A DNA stretch of 64,000 nucleotides from Gonocerus acuteangulatus (GCA_946811695.1 OX328127.1:45518611-45582610); one strand, 5' to 3'. Positions 1 through 13,159 are shown, counted from the first letter of the stretch. The notes: a model not told the origin generated them from the sequence alone. Program-made: numbers and translations.

Positions 1-1004
1 GTAAATGAAAATCAATATTAAATACACGTGGGAAAGCTACTGGCAACAAGCCCAGATAGCTGTACATTAATGAAACGAATAGTTTCTACGGGCTGGCAGG
101 TTGCCATGGAAACAAATTCAGGTTTTGTTTTTTTTGTTTTTTTTTACTTGCCTTCATACAATTGACAGGATACGAAAAGGTCTTCTAAAGGACCTAACAC
201 TTTCAATGTAAAATGAAGAATAGCTTTTATTTTAATCAATAACTCTATTGTAAATTATTTTTATTTTTTTGGTGCATCGACTGCTTAGACCATGAGCAGT
301 AATTATTAAAAACTTGTAAATTATTAAAAACAAAATTGGTTGAAACGCTGGAATCAGTTGTTTTTCTGATCTAAAGAAGTATTTACTTCTTCCTAAAGGT
401 TATTCATTCAAATAAAAGGTAATCATTACCCATATATGTATAAAAAAAAGAAGGTAAATTACACACACCAGCAAAAAAATTGTTTAATCAGCTGCATGGA
501 ATCACTTAGCTGAATTTTATGTTTTTTGGAGTCCTTATCCAAAAACGACCTGTGTTTTTGTCCATCAATTACAGTTTTATTGCAAAATATAAGGCGAGTG
601 CACATAAAAAAGTCCGACTCGCAGGAACTGCATCATCTTAGCGCGGTTCCTTTCTTATCCCTAGTCTAATTTGGAAAGATTAAACTATTTATTTATTGAT
701 AAGGCTTCGCAACTTTGGCGAATCGCCTGAAGATTATTTGCAAATAGAAGCAGTTATTATTTTGGTTCCACCAGTCTTGAAAGGTCTTGATTTACGATCT
801 TACCTGGAAGTGTCGGTCAACACTTGAAAGGGTCCCGCTAGTTACAAGGTCTTGGAATCTAGGAAATCTATATTTCTAACAATAAATTGTTTTGTTATTT
901 TACTTAACTAGTTTTATTGTAAAATACATTGTCCAACTATAAGCAATTAAGAAATACCAAGGAATAAAAACAGACAAAAAAAACCGTTCGAATAAACGAA
1001 ATCA
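1..1004. other. repeat-derived intergenic DNA, no gene seen
   Basis: No open frame here resembles a protein. About 259-300 is a minus-strand scrap of SINE family 1 (the 'gcatcgac' tail). About 603-705 is one of three copies of a repeat recognised by 'gtccgactcgc' and 'tttggaaag'; the others are near 10716 and 45731. The rest is AT-rich unique-looking sequence. Confidence 0.5.
603..705. repeat. interspersed repeat D, copy 1
   Basis: It shares the string gtccgactcgc, then ggaactg, catcttagcgcgg and tttggaaag, in the same order with sequences near 10716-10790 and 45731-45815. Orientation and full length are unknown. Its class is not recognised. Confidence 0.5.
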
Positions 1005-1322
1005 ATTCCTTTAATGGTTTAAGCACTTATTTCTCCGATTGACATCGCCTAATTAAAACTTTCGTCAGAACATTTTTTGTAGAGCATTTAGTAAGCTTTC
1101 GCTTCCCAAGATTTTCAACCGTTTTCGAGATATTAAGAAATTATACGAAGTTCCCAAAATTTTCATTATTTCTAGCAACAGAAAATTGGTCTCATTTTTC
1201 CTATCCTGTTTTACAAACAAATACATTTTCCTAACATAATAAATTACAAAAATAAAAAGCAATAAAAAACCAAGGGAACGAGACAAACATTACAAAAAGA
1301 ACGACAAAACCCCGTTCATAAG
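1005..1322 (+). repeat. repeat family E, partial copy
   Basis: The stretch from 'taagcacttatttctccg' to 'gagatattaag' is repeated in the adjoining copy at 1323-2074 and again at about 12560-13157. This makes the first part of the window a head-to-tail pair of the same repeat. Short open frames inside (for example 1065-1286, minus) carry no recognisable domain. Confidence 0.6.
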
Positions 1323-2075
<753 letters not shown>

Positions 2076-2390
2076 AATTTGAACCACCGTTATTTTCACT
2101 CTCTAGGGGTTCTGAAACGCGAAATTTTCTTGTCAGCACTTCCGGATTGTTTCATTGTATCAACATTATAAGCGGGTTTCCTCCCTATGGGGGAGGGAGG
2201 AACCGCGCTAAAAGGCCATCATTGTTATTATGTGCAAACTATCTCAGATTTATTATTAAACGCATTTTGCCAGGGATCGTAACAGTTATTTTTTTATCAA
2301 AAAAGTTAAAATTTAACTGTTAAAAAAAAACTTTTATTTAAAAGTTTTAAGAGTAAAAGTTATTTAGGAACTTCTAAAATTAGGTACTTG

Positions 2391-2391
<1 letters not shown>

Positions 2392-2479
<88 letters not shown>
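2392..2479. repeat. (TA)n microsatellite
   Basis: Nearly uninterrupted TA dinucleotides. Confidence 0.9.
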
Positions 2480-2481
<2 letters not shown>

Positions 2482-2599
2482 AGAATATATGAAAGATGTC
2501 ATAGTTTTGTGCATGCGGGGAACTACACTACGTACTAAATACACAAAGCTTCACATTTTGATCTATTGATCTTGATGAGTTTCGCGAACCTACTTTTGG

Positions 2600-3057
2600 C
2601 GAAGAATTCAATTCAAATATAGTACAAAGGAACACCACCCCCCCCCCCCCCCCCCTTCCGGATAGACCGATTTAGTTCATTCTTCATAGCCAGGAGCTAT
2701 ACAGAGTTTCGTTACAATACAACAGAAATTACGACCAGTATAGGGAAATTAGTAATTTGGGTCCGGAGTAAACCCCCCCCCCCCTGCTAGTCAACCGATT
2801 TAGTTTATTTTTATTAAAAATTTGTCTCTTCAGTTGACCACAACGAATACCGAGTTTCGTTGAAATATAACAAAAATTATGGCTGGTATTGGTAAATAAC
2901 TACTTTGGCTCCGGAGTAACCCCCTCCCCTCCAGACGGACCGATTTTGTTGGTTAACGAACTCGTTCAATCGTTTGATGTGAGAATACTACATTCCAAGT
3001 TTCGTGGCAAAAAAAAACAAAAACTCTGGCCTGTATCGTGTTAACGGACTCATATAT

Positions 3058-3135
<78 letters not shown>

Positions 3136-3262
3136 TTTAACTGGGGTCATTTTCGGTGTCTACTAGGTAGGATCGATAAAGATTCGAAGAAATTTTTCAA
3201 AAATTCCGTCATGAGTGCAACCTCAATAGCTACTTTCCTTCGGAGGAAAGTGCTAAAAAAAG
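2600..3262 (+). repeat. repeat family F with internal tandem units
   Basis: It contains two or three diverged units built around 'ccgatttagtt' and 'cggagtaa...ccccc', then 'aaactctggcc', a (TC)n(TA)n tract and 'ggatcgataaagattcg'. An inverted copy with the same order lies at 61203-62110. Fragments are seen at 30990-31150, about 59225-59330 and, with its far end only, 7170-7255. The C-runs at 2637-2656 and 2772-2785 are part of the repeat. Confidence 0.65.
3061..3132. repeat. (TC)n(TA)n compound microsatellite
   Basis: A TC run passes directly into a TA run inside repeat family F. The inverted copy has only (TA)n at the equivalent position (61328-61386). Confidence 0.9.
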
Positions 3263-3494
3263 TAAAAAAACCCAAAAACTTATTTTATAACTTTTACTTT
3301 TATAACGAAAATAAAAGTAAAAGTTTAATAAATAATTTTTTTAAAATAAAAGTTATTTTATTTTAACAATTATTTTCGACCCCTGCTTTTTGCCGGTATA
3401 TTTAATCGAATGGATAACCTTCATATTTTTACATATGACCCAATATGTTGAAAAGTAGGAAAATAATAAAATAATCTTTTAAGGGCTTCGCTCT

Positions 3495-3592
3495 TCCTTT
3501 GCAGGTATCAATTAAATTAAGTAAAGGCTGGGTGGGCCAAGGGACGGCCTGGGACTCGGAATCGAACTCTCAAACGATGAAACTATATAAAC
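3495..3592 (-). repeat. SINE family 3 fragment, split by repeat G
   Basis: It matches the 'taaaggctgggtg...ggacg...gggac' section of the better SINE-3 copy at 13194-13537. The tRNA-like head that should follow appears only after the 0.8-kb repeat G, at 4377-4437, so repeat G appears to have inserted into this SINE. Confidence 0.55.
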
Positions 3593-4376
3593 ACTAGCTG
3601 AATGCCCGTGCTTCGTCACGGAAGATAAGAGGTTATTTTATTGCGTTAAATAATGTATCATCAAAATTAACGCTACTATATAATTTTGTGCAGTTTATTA
3701 TAGCACGGTTCCCGTCATACTATATGTTATTCATCAATTGATAAGTAATCAAAGTATAATGTCAACAAAAAAACAGATAACCTACGGATAACCTGCTATC
3801 GATAGGTACCAGTAACAGGCATTTAACCAGTACAGGTTAAAATTCTTTGTCAATAAGAAATTTACATTAAAATTGAAAAATGTATGTTTCCAAGATGTCA
3901 TTTGGAAATACCCATTATATTTGCGAGCATTACCAAGAAGTGTTCTGACTGGGGATGCTGATGGTAGAGGAAGGTGTGCAAGGGTTCGGGATATTATTAC
4001 CTCGGATGGACTATCTACCAGGTATAGCGTAAACTCTATGAGGAACAACATCATAGTTTATTTCTAGTAATTTAAGTTCTGACATCGTAGTTAAAAAGAA
4101 CCGCGGTTAAAAATAATATTTTGAAAGAGATACAGTACAGTAACAGCTGACCTGTTATCGTCCTAGCAACGCATATTGCTAGGAACGCATGCTCTCTTTA
4201 AAACCAACTAAAAATTCAAACTCCTCTTAAAATACTTAAAAATTTGAATATAAAAAAATCCTTTCTTAGCGAGTGCTTACATCCTAAAGGAAGCATCCAT
4301 GCAAAATTTTTCTGTCAAGTGGTCTTGGCTGGGCGATGATAGGTCAGTGAGTGAGTGGTATTTGACAAATATAGTA
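3593..4376 (+). repeat. repeat family G (LINE-like end repeat)
   Basis: It begins 'actagctgaatgcccgtg' and ends 'ggtatttgacaaatatag'. A second copy lies on the minus strand at 52964-53637, beginning at the same 'actagct' end. The 'ctagctg..gcccgtgcttcg' start is typical of end segments of invertebrate LINE-like repeats (recalled, not checked). Short ORFs on both strands (3782-4067) are unlikely to be real genes. It interrupts a SINE-3 copy. Confidence 0.6.
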
Positions 4377-4437
4377 GATAAAGTCTTCCTCCAGAACATT
4401 AGCCGAGTGATCTACTACTGAGCTACCATAGCCTCGT
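4377..4437 (-). repeat. SINE family 3 tRNA-like head
   Basis: On the minus strand it reads as a tRNA 5' half, with the A-box region around 'tagctcagtagtagatc' followed by an anticodon-arm-like stretch. It continues the SINE interrupted at 3592. Confidence 0.5.
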
Positions 4438-5640
4438 CTAAAGATTATATAAAATCATTATAAGATACGAAATAGAAATTACTACTCCAACAAATCTTTG
4501 GTAAAAGGAAGGTAAATTACTAATAATAGGAGGCACATTATTAGGGTTAATGTTATGTAAAGAAATGATAATCCCGAAATAATGAACTCAATTTCAAAGC
4601 ATAAAATTTGTAAATCCAAGGTGACTCGATAAACTCAATCAGCAAATTTATGAAATCAAATCTGAAATGAAAACGGAACAATCTGAGGCGTGCGTGAGCA
4701 TAATCAAAGCTGCTTCTAGGTGATATCAGATTCGGAAGGGCAAAGATCCCGAACGAAGGCCGTGCATAGTCATTTACCCTTGGTCGAGATAAGATTTTAT
4801 CCTTCCAAGCAATAATTTCCAACAATTCCACGGTACTACAACAAATCATAGGTAAATTCCAGAGTTGATTTAGTTCCTAAAAACCCTTATTATAATATTC
4901 TAATTTTACCATGCCGATAGGGAATGTGCTGTAAGATATGGCTCTGATCTTGTTTTATAATATTCAGAAGGAAAGTAGGTTTCGAGGTTAAAATCATAAA
5001 ATATCTCAAAATGAACTGTTTCATTTAGCTCATTAGGAAATATTTGGATTTATAAATGTAACAATCGCTACCGCAACTTTTTTTTTCTTGGGAAGCTTCC
5101 TATTTACCATCGGATTTCTTCGAAAAGAATGAATACAGCCCCAAGAATCCGAAAAAAAGGAGAAGAAAGTTATAAATTGATTGGACTATCCTCCCAAACA
5201 ATTTATATGCGTGAGTGTGAGTGTGAGTGTGTGTGTGTATGAGTCTGCGTGGGAGAGAGTGTGTGGTTGTGTTACTTCATTAAAATTGACTATCTTTATT
5301 AAACACCTGTTAGATACAAGGGACCTCAGCTTTCCGTCAAATATCTTAACCAAGTTGGCTACTGCTTTCGATACCACACCAAGGCAAATTAACTTTCCTA
5401 ATAGGACCTAGGCTTATGCCGTCCATATGATTAATAATGTAAATTCCTAGTAGGGGAACCTGGTCTACAGCCTTATATGACTGTAACATCATCTAGCTTT
5501 AGATAAATACAGCGGTTTTCCGTCTATCTGAATACTGGATGCCATTATTTCATTGTTTTGAGGTAGTTGGAGTTTTTTTTTTTTATTGTAAAACAAAGGC
5601 TTTCTTGATTTCACACGTATTATTTGTTAATATTTCAGAC
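4438..5640. other. intergenic, no gene seen
   Basis: AT-rich sequence with a (GTGA)n/(GT)n microsatellite near 5211-5268. The minus-strand open frame 4553-4849 has no recognisable domain, and I do not support it as a gene. Confidence 0.5.
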
Positions 5641-6044
5641 AAAAAAATCTAGAATTTCAAGTTGAGAAAAACGAGCATTTCTAGCAAATATTCCTTTTTT
5701 AACCGAGGAACCAGTGCGGCAGGAGCTGCGGAAAAAAATTGTGAAGTGTACAGGAATGAAGATACTTCTGGGAGAACAGAACAAAAAAGGTTGTTCGAGC
5801 AGGACGATATGACTTGTCTGATTATCCACATTGTGGAAGATCTTCGCCAGAAAATTGCTGGATGAGGTTTCTCATCATGGGAAATGGTGTAAGTTTTTGA
5901 ATGTGATGATTTACCTACTTGTATTAAAAGAATAAGGTATAATTAGATTTGTGGGTACTCCTACGTGCTAGATGACAGTACAAAATTCAGCAGTTAAACA
6001 TTTGTCATTGCTTACCCACCACCAGTTGGCTTTTGTTATGCCTA

Positions 6045-6455
6045 TCGTATTCCTGTTGAGCATTGACACTGGTGACAGAAAATGGTGCCTGTATATCAAC
6101 ATGAAGAAAAGGATAGAGTGGCTTCTACCTTCATACACAGCAACTCTCATTGCTAAAGATTGTGCCTATTAACGGAAATCATGTTGTGTATTTTGGGGAA
6201 CAAAGATTCTTCACCTTAAACTTCTTCCGGACAACGAGACCATTATCTCCGCTGTGTATAGCGAGCAGCTGAAACAGATGCTATTGCTGTTGAAAACAAT
6301 GGACGAAGACTACAACCTTATTGCTCCGTGACAACGTACGTCTGCATACAGCGCAACCAAAGGATGACGACGGTGATTGGGGACCACTTTCTCACCCTTC
6401 GTATTTTCCTGACCTCGTCCTCTCGGATTTCCGTCTTTTCCGCTCTGCTTGTTTG
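6045..6455 (+). pseudogene. decayed mariner transposase
   Basis: Across two or three frames, pieces match a mariner-family transposase in order: 'DTGDRKWCLYINMKKR' (normally TGDEKW at the first catalytic Asp), 'LPDNETI..VYSEQLKQM', 'LRDNVRLHTAQP' (normally HDNAPAH) and 'SHPSYFPDLVLSDFRLF' (normally HPPYSPDLAPSDYHLF). Stops and frame changes separate them, so this is a dead copy. It differs from the intact Mos1-like element at 43455-44740 and looks closer to the relic at 28990-29504. Ends were not located. Confidence 0.6.
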
Positions 6456-6720
6456 ACATAGAGGAGATGAATAATACGAGTAAGCCACGAGGCAAACATG
6501 TTGTGGTACTCATGCTTCCGAAATGAGTACAAGATATCATTCTCGATGCTAAGCCCGCAAAGTTTCCTTGATACTCAACCCGCAAGACCCTTATGTACTA
6601 CAGGTTCATGTTTGAGGGGATCCCTAAATCCATTTCGTAAATGGCACAGTACAAGTGCATTGATTTTATTAATGATGGCTTAAATGCCAAAACCATCTAT
6701 CCGCTTATAAGCTAGAGTGC

Positions 6721-6721
<1 letters not shown>

Positions 6722-6761
<40 letters not shown>
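6722..6761. repeat. (TA)n microsatellite
   Basis: Pure TA tract followed by a short (GT)n run. Confidence 0.9.
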
Positions 6762-6764
<3 letters not shown>

Positions 6765-7465
6765 TGTGTGTTTGCACTCTAGATATCACAAAAATGGACA
6801 GAGTTTCATGAAATTTGGTTTAAAAATACTTTGGGTGATTTCGAGGTCCAGTTCGTTGGCCAGCAGAATCCGTTCTCCGGAATATGCTTTTTCTGGCGAA
6901 AGGCAGGCAAAAAAATTGTAAGGCTTGCGTCTTCGCATTACTAGGCTTCCAGGTACACGTTTTATAAGTAATTGGTTGTGGTGCATCAAATGAAATAATA
7001 TACAAGGCCATATATATAATTTTAGTCGATCAAAATGAATAAAACTACATTTTTCATAAAATTTTCTTATATATAACGAAAATGGTTTGGAAATCGTATT
7101 ATATGTAAAGCATCTATTCGAAAGGTTATTGAATTGTACTCCAAATACGGTTCTTATGCGTATCATCATTTTCAGTAGCTAGTACGTAGGATCGATGGAG
7201 ATTCGAAGAAATATTTCAAAAATTCTTTCATAAGTGCAACCTAAATAGGTTTAAAATTTGGAATAGCCACGAAATAAGTCAGTACATACATCTTGACTCA
7301 TGTACGTTCCTTTTCATGATTGGAAATAAATTTAAATTATTTTTTAATCATGTAAATGATTAGAAATATGCAAATTTAGGTTTTAATTCCTTTGGTCCTG
7401 GCATATATTATTTACATCGTCAATATAATTTGAGCTAATTCCCTCCTTACTTCTGTGTACGCAGT

Positions 7466-7471
<6 letters not shown>

Positions 7472-7539
<68 letters not shown>
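7472..7539. repeat. (TA)n microsatellite
   Basis: Pure TA tract of about 68 bases. Confidence 0.9.
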
Positions 7540-7541
<2 letters not shown>

Positions 7542-8574
7542 TTTTATAGTAAAGTTCAACCTTTTTCATTTAAAATCAATGTTTCAATTTTAAATTGAAT
7601 CTTTTGGATTTCAACCAAACTTGTTCAAATTTCGATTGGAAGGGGTTGGATTCGAAAAGGGAAATAATGAATGGCAAATCGAAATGATGAATTTACTTTG
7701 GAAAAAAGTTGAATTTGACTTGGAATGAAGCTGAGCGTGATAACCGTTTTAATATACTAAAAGGAAATGGAAATATTTTCTATGCCAGTCCGAAAAACAA
7801 TATTGGATATTCATATTATTTTACAACCTTCCTTTTTTCGTTGTTAGAAATCATAATTCTGCTATTTTATCTCAAAGAGAAACCTCATTCTACCTTGCTT
7901 TCATAATATTAGTTATGGTAAATCTATGTAATAAGGTTTTCTTGAAAGGTCTGGTGAGGCACGTTTTATTATTTTTTGCGTCTAGAAAACGGCTTTAAGA
8001 GTAGAAAAGGAGTCCTAATTTTTGTTGAAGGCATTATTTTTCTAGAAACCATTTATTAAATATTGTCTTGCCATTAATATTTATACAGTCACGTCAAGTA
8101 TACCCCATTTTAATAAAATAAAACAGTTGAAATACCCCTTTTTTTACTGATTAAATATAATTGATTACGTACCGATTCCTCTTGGATCCGACCCCCACTA
8201 GGGTAGCGGTGCTGCCGGTGGTAGAGCCGGCTTCCATCTCTGCCTGTCTCATCCCCACCACCGGGTATATGGGCACTCCCCCCTCCCCTTCTCCCGTCCC
8301 TCTCTGGGTTATGCATGCAAGCAGCTGAGAGTTCATCCTGTAATTAACGAGTAGAGCTTTGCCCAGTTAGGGCTTTGGCCGTATTACTCTTGGATAATGG
8401 ACTGATGGGGAGGCTCTACTAGCAGGCCTGTTCGGTAGAGATTGCGGGCAACATCATGATTGAGTAAGCAATTAAAAACATCATATCTATAAGTGATTTC
8501 CTAACTTAGACTACTCTGTAAGAGTAGATTAAAATTTCTAGGATTGATAAATATATCAGTAGATAACAATTTAT
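7540..8574. other. intergenic; includes a GC-rich patch
   Basis: No gene is seen. The stretch at about 8170-8470 is markedly more GC-rich than its surroundings (runs such as 'ccccctccccttctccc'). It may be an imported or repeat fragment, but I cannot assign a family. Overlapping minus-strand ORFs (8110-8336) lie in it and show no domain. Confidence 0.4.
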
Positions 8575-8577
8575 TTT

Positions 8578-8790
8578 TTAAAAAATCAGTCCCTAACAGT
8601 CAGCAAGTGCCCAGAGAAGCGGATACTGTAAAGGTATCTGGTTCATGACCATACGCCACACTAGGGAGATAGTGTGGCCAGTACTCCGGCCGCCTGATTT
8701 TCCCCTTTGCGGGTACTCATTAATAAAATAATTAAAGGCTGGGTATGCCTAGAGACGGTCGAGTTCACTACCACTGACCTAACCTCATCC
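8578..8790 (-). repeat. SINE family 3
   Basis: It carries the family's diagnostic strings in order: 'aaaaaatcagtccc', 'gcccagag', 'atactg..aaggtatctg', 'ccatac..cacactaggg', 'ctccggccgcctgatttt', 'aaaggctgggt'. The family's tRNA head lies on the minus strand, as at 13468-13537, so it is read from right to left. Confidence 0.65.
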
Positions 8791-9078
8791 CCCAACTATT
8801 TATTTCGATGATGCAAATTTGAGAGAGTGGGTCACATAATGTATGGGGAGTTGGAGTCGAACTCATATAATGGTGTAATTTTATTGTACAATAAGATCAA
8901 AATACATTCACAACAGACTACTCTTCAATAATAAATGATAAAGGATGTAACGCAAGTAGATGGCAATCTCACTGGGGTTGTAACTAGACCGAAACTATTA
9001 AATCCTGCCAACCGTGCGTTTACATCTGTTAATGTTCCAGACACATATATATTTCTAAAGAATATATAGACAAAACTC

Positions 9079-9080
<2 letters not shown>

Positions 9081-9130
<50 letters not shown>
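9081..9130. repeat. poly(T) tract
   Basis: About 50 consecutive T residues with no retroposon recognised immediately next to it. Confidence 0.9.
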
Positions 9131-9131
<1 letters not shown>

Positions 9132-9574
9132 TAGAAACCCCCCAATTGACTCTGCTTTAGCTCATTACTTTACAATGTAATTAAATTTGCTTTAAGGCCA
9201 ATGCACTTTCAATATTCAGAAGTGTCTTTTTCGAAACCGCAATATCTGATGAAAAAGATTATATTAATTTAAACGTCAATCTAGCGGCTAATTTTTGAGA
9301 ATCACTACTCAAAAAAGAAATTCCTGCAAGCTGCCGCATCTCATGAATATTGTAGAATTTAATTACCTTTCCAACCGTCTACCCAAAGCTGAGATTATCT
9401 CTCAATGTAATAATGTAATTGCAAAAAGGGGGAAAAGAACTAATAAATAAAACTAATATCATGTTTAATTTTGCCATCAGTAATAAATGAAAATTTTTCT
9501 TGATTAAATTGATATTTAATGATTCTCGTAGACTTCCACCAAGGCCGTCAATAGATCCATATAGCCTTTAATTA

Positions 9575-9722
9575 ATTTATTAATGGGTACCTGCAAAGAG
9601 GATAATTAGGCGGATGAAGCATACTTTCTCCATAGTGTGCTCTACGGTCAAGAATCAAATACCTCTGCAGTATCTGCATCTCTGGGTCCTTGTGGCGGGA
9701 CCGATCTTTTTCTTTTTTTTTT
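9575..9722 (+). repeat. SINE family 3 (opposite orientation)
   Basis: It holds the reverse complement of the SINE-3 body: 'gggtacctgcaaag', 'gtgtgctctacggtcaagaatcaaatacc', 'ggcgggaccgat', then a T-run. Read on the plus strand, the copy ends in poly(T). Confidence 0.65.
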
Positions 9723-10326
9723 TAATTTATTTTTATACTACTTTCTTCAAAGCTATATTTGTTTTTGATAATGTATTCATCGCTCAGTATAAATATGTTA
9801 AGTTTGCAACTCGAAATGGTTGGGGTCCAGCAAACCAACACAAGAAATAATGATTTCACAAAAAAAGAAGAAGAATATTCCTTCTCAAAAAGGCTGCCTT
9901 CAACCCATTCAGGATATTTACAGTCAGTGCAATCTCGTAATAATTGTCGTCACACATACAGAATTATTTTTAGCTCACCCTCCTCTCTCTCCGATTTATG
10001 TAAAAAGTAAATAAATACACAGGAAAAAAGAGAAAACATTGCTTATCTCAAGGGCAAATAATGAAGAATAATGCAGTGGAAAGTTTTAATTACTTTGTAA
10101 ACTTCGTTAAGGCAATCTACTCTTTTATCTTTCTTTCGCCGAGTATTTTAAGTGGCGCAATTAACGTAAATACTCATTTGTAAATAATTAAACGTGGGAA
10201 ACACCTAAAGAAAATTGGAAGCACCAAAATAAATACATAGGATTTTTATGTTTAGATACTATCATCTAATCAAGAAAAATAGAAGACTAACACCTAAATG
10301 TCTCACTTTTAGTTATTTAAATTTTG

Positions 10327-10516
10327 ATGTCCATTTATTATTCAAACAGAATTTTACGGCGGGCTATCTATAGGACACCACCCTAAACAGGATAGGGCTG
10401 ATGCCTTTTATTTTTCCTAAAGAAAATCAACCACCCCTGGTGGGAATCGAACCCACGGCCCTTGGCTCGGAGTGTTAAGTGCTCACACCTTAACACTCAC
10501 GGCCACCGGGCCGCCT
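10327..10516 (-). repeat. SINE family 2 (tRNA-derived)
   Basis: On the minus strand it has a tRNA-like head: an A-box in 'ggtggccgtgag', then 'ttaaggtgtgagcactt', and a B-box 'gtgggttcgattccc'. A body follows with 'tggtt..ttttc' and 'atcctg...gggtgg', ending 'ctatagatagccc...taataaatgg'. This head-body-tail order recurs in about eight other copies in the window. Confidence 0.75.
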
Positions 10517-10715
10517 AATTGTTTTAAAAATATACTAATAAATTATTGATCACATGATGTTCACCAAGTGTAAAATTTAACCTCATCTATAGAAAGGAAA
10601 AAGTAAACTAAAATTAACATCGGAATGCAGAAAGAAAGAGAATCCATGAAGGGATCTTCTCGGAAGTGAGTATATTATAAATTCCTGTGGACATTATGTG
10701 AATATCAATTTTTAA

Positions 10716-10830
10716 AAAAGTCCGACTCGCCGGAACTGCGTCATCTTAGCGCGGTCCGTTCTTAACCCTAGTGTCATTTGGAAAGCTTTGACTAGAAATA
10801 AACATTTTTTATTTTTTATATTTCGTGATA
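10716..10830. repeat. interspersed repeat D, copy 2
   Basis: It shares 'gtccgactcgc', 'catcttagcgcgg' and 'tttggaaag' with 603-705 and 45731-45850. Confidence 0.5.
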
Positions 10831-11404
10831 ATTGTGAACACCCACTCGAAAATCTATAATAAAAGCGATACTGAGTCGTCAATGCACAGGAAACTGACAG
10901 TAGCCAACTTACACAGAAGTTGGAATTACACAAGTTTAATATTATCAAATGTCAGACACGTCATTTTAGAAATGGTGGATGCCCCAAAATCTCCAACTTT
11001 ATGGCAGTAACGGTTGTTTTCATTGGATCCTTAGAAAGAGGAGCAGGTAGAAGGTCCATAACAGGGACACTTTCACCTGGGCAAGATAATTCTTATTATG
11101 GAGAATTCAACAAAAGTAAATTCTGGAATCGCTTTTTCTCGGAAATAATTAATCTAATGAAAAAAAGTGTGAGGATAAGTTGTGTACATAATTGCGTGTT
11201 CTACAATTGTTGTCTGAAATATTTTTATCATAAAACTAACCGTTTCGCTGACAAATCCGACAAATCATTTTTTGCGATTTTGTTTGCATTCATAGGAACG
11301 ATGGGCTTTTATTCAATTCCATTATAATGGTGTCTATAACGTTCATGCTAATTTTCAGCTTGATAGGAATTTATGCAAGGTTACCCATATTTTTCTAACC
11401 CATC

Positions 11405-11535
11405 TATTTCTAAAAACATAAAATTGGTTCTCATTTTACGTATTCTGTTTTACAGGCAAAAACATTTTCCTAATATAAGCAATTAAATAAATAAAAAGTA
11501 ATATAAAACTAAGCGAAAGAGACAAAAACTAAAAA
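11405..11535 (+). repeat. fragment shared with repeat E region
   Basis: The string 'aaaattggt..ctcatttt..gtattctgttttaca' and the following 'aaaacattttcctaata' also occur at 1180-1245, just inside the first repeat-E copy. Confidence 0.45.
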
Positions 11536-12218
11536 AGAGATTTACATATTCTTGTCAAGAATTACTGTATTTTGTAAATTACAATTACAATTTACAGGGA
11601 GTCTGTTTAAATTATTGAATAGTGGTGTATAAACAAAAAATAATAAGAAGAAGAAAAATCAACAAATACCTATTCAACAGAAAAAAAATCTATATAAAAT
11701 AAAATAGTATTACTATTGAAAGTAAAATAATAAAGGGAAAATTTTCTCTAGCACAAATAGATATTGAAAAAAAAATACATACATATTTCAATTATTTCCA
11801 ATCCGAATAATCATAAACTTGATGTTAACATTTAAATAATAATTATAATCACAAAAATAAAAACTTCACTTTTCACATTGAGTGATGAAGTTGAATAGGC
11901 TGCTACAATTATTGATGGTTATGGTGGCGAAGTAGTGTCATAATGTTCATTTATGTCTTCCAGTTTCAAGGTGCAGAGATTAAGTCTCGAATTTCCTGAG
12001 TACCACTTCAAAGAACAATTTGTATTTTTGGTCTAGAGTTCATTTAAATACTTTTGAGTTCTCCTTGATATTTGAGCATTATATACCTCTAGTTTCATAA
12101 AATGTAATGGTAAAATTTCGGCTAACAAAATTCTAAAGTCCTTCAAATTCCACGAAACGTCGTGTGTTCCTATTTCTCGCTAAGTCGGGTTCCGTTGAGG
12201 CAGTAGAGAATACTTCTG

Positions 12219-12497
12219 TTATGGGATCAACATCTTCCTGCGTGGACTCTTTCCAGAAGTAGGGCGACGTCTAAATGCAAACGTTTCCAGTTTAGCTGAA
12301 GTCCGTTCCGTTACGATATTCTCCTCAGTCTTCTGATAGGCCTTCTTCATGGGATTACTCGTATCGTCGGCTCCTGATGCTTCCTTCATCTCCTCGCTAG
12401 GCTTAGCTGCTCCCCTGGTTTTTATTAAATGTTTATTCCTCTTTAGGTCTTCAAGGGAGTAGAGCTGACCATTCATGGAGAGTTTATCTCTTCTCAT
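12219..12497 (-). CDS. uncharacterised 92-codon open frame
   Basis: An ATG-to-stop frame encodes a highly charged, non-repetitive 92-aa peptide that starts MRRDKLSMNGQLYSLEDLKR and ends in a basic stretch near RRRPTSGKSPRRK. It looks more protein-like than other ORFs in this repeat-rich zone. I recognise no family, and an in-frame stop lies only a few codons upstream of the ATG. It sits between two pieces that resemble repeat E, so it may be a remnant of a mobile element or a single exon of something unseen. Treat as weak. Confidence 0.25.
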   Translation of the reverse strand: MRRDKLSMNGQLYSLEDLKRNKHLIKTRGAAKPSEEMKEASGADDTSNPMKKAYQKTEENIVTERTSAKLETFAFRRRPTSGKSPRRKMLIP

Positions 12498-12559
12498 GAC
12501 TGTATGAATATTGTTCTATCTGGCTTTTGTCAGATATGGTATAAGTTATATAATATAAG

Positions 12560-13157
12560 AGATTTAAAAAACGATAAAAACCCGTTCAAAAGAACAAAAC
12601 AAACGTGTTTGAAGTTTTAAGCACTTATTTCTCCGATTGACATCGCCTAATCAAAAATGACTTCAGAATCTTATTTTATAGAGAATTTAGTAAGCTTTCG
12701 AATAGTCTCCATCTACTTGCCACGATTTCCCAACAGTTTTCGAGATATTAAGGAAAATATGCGAAGTCCCCAAAACTTTTCATGTCTCTTAATAAAATAT
12801 TTTATTCTAATCCTTCCTTAACGTCAAACGTAACCAAAATTTAAACATCTTAGTTTATGTGAATATCAAACATTCAGAAATTATTTTAACTGAATCCCAT
12901 GATTCTAAGTACACAAACCAAAAACTTTATTCAACAAAAATGTTTCCAATTTTCTCGAAAACGGTTAAAGCTATCGCCTTAAGCATGGTTTCATTCGTTT
13001 TCCTAGGTCAAGAAGCCTATAAAACGAGTACTTGCAAGCGTATGATGAAGCGTTACGATTTTTTTCGCGCGAATTGCGCTCTAAAACCCATGTTCCGGTG
13101 GACGGATTCTTCTGGTTAACAAACTTGACCTTTCAAATTAGACGAAAGATTTTTGGT
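12560..13157 (+). repeat. repeat family E, second long copy (left part)
   Basis: It follows the same order as 1323-1945: 'taagcacttatttctccg', 'gagatattaag', 'tctcgaaaacggttaaagc', 'tttcgcgcgaat', 'gacctttcaaatta'. A SINE-3 copy interrupts it at 13158-13537, and the end of the repeat resumes at 13538. Confidence 0.65.
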
Positions 13158-13159
13158 TC

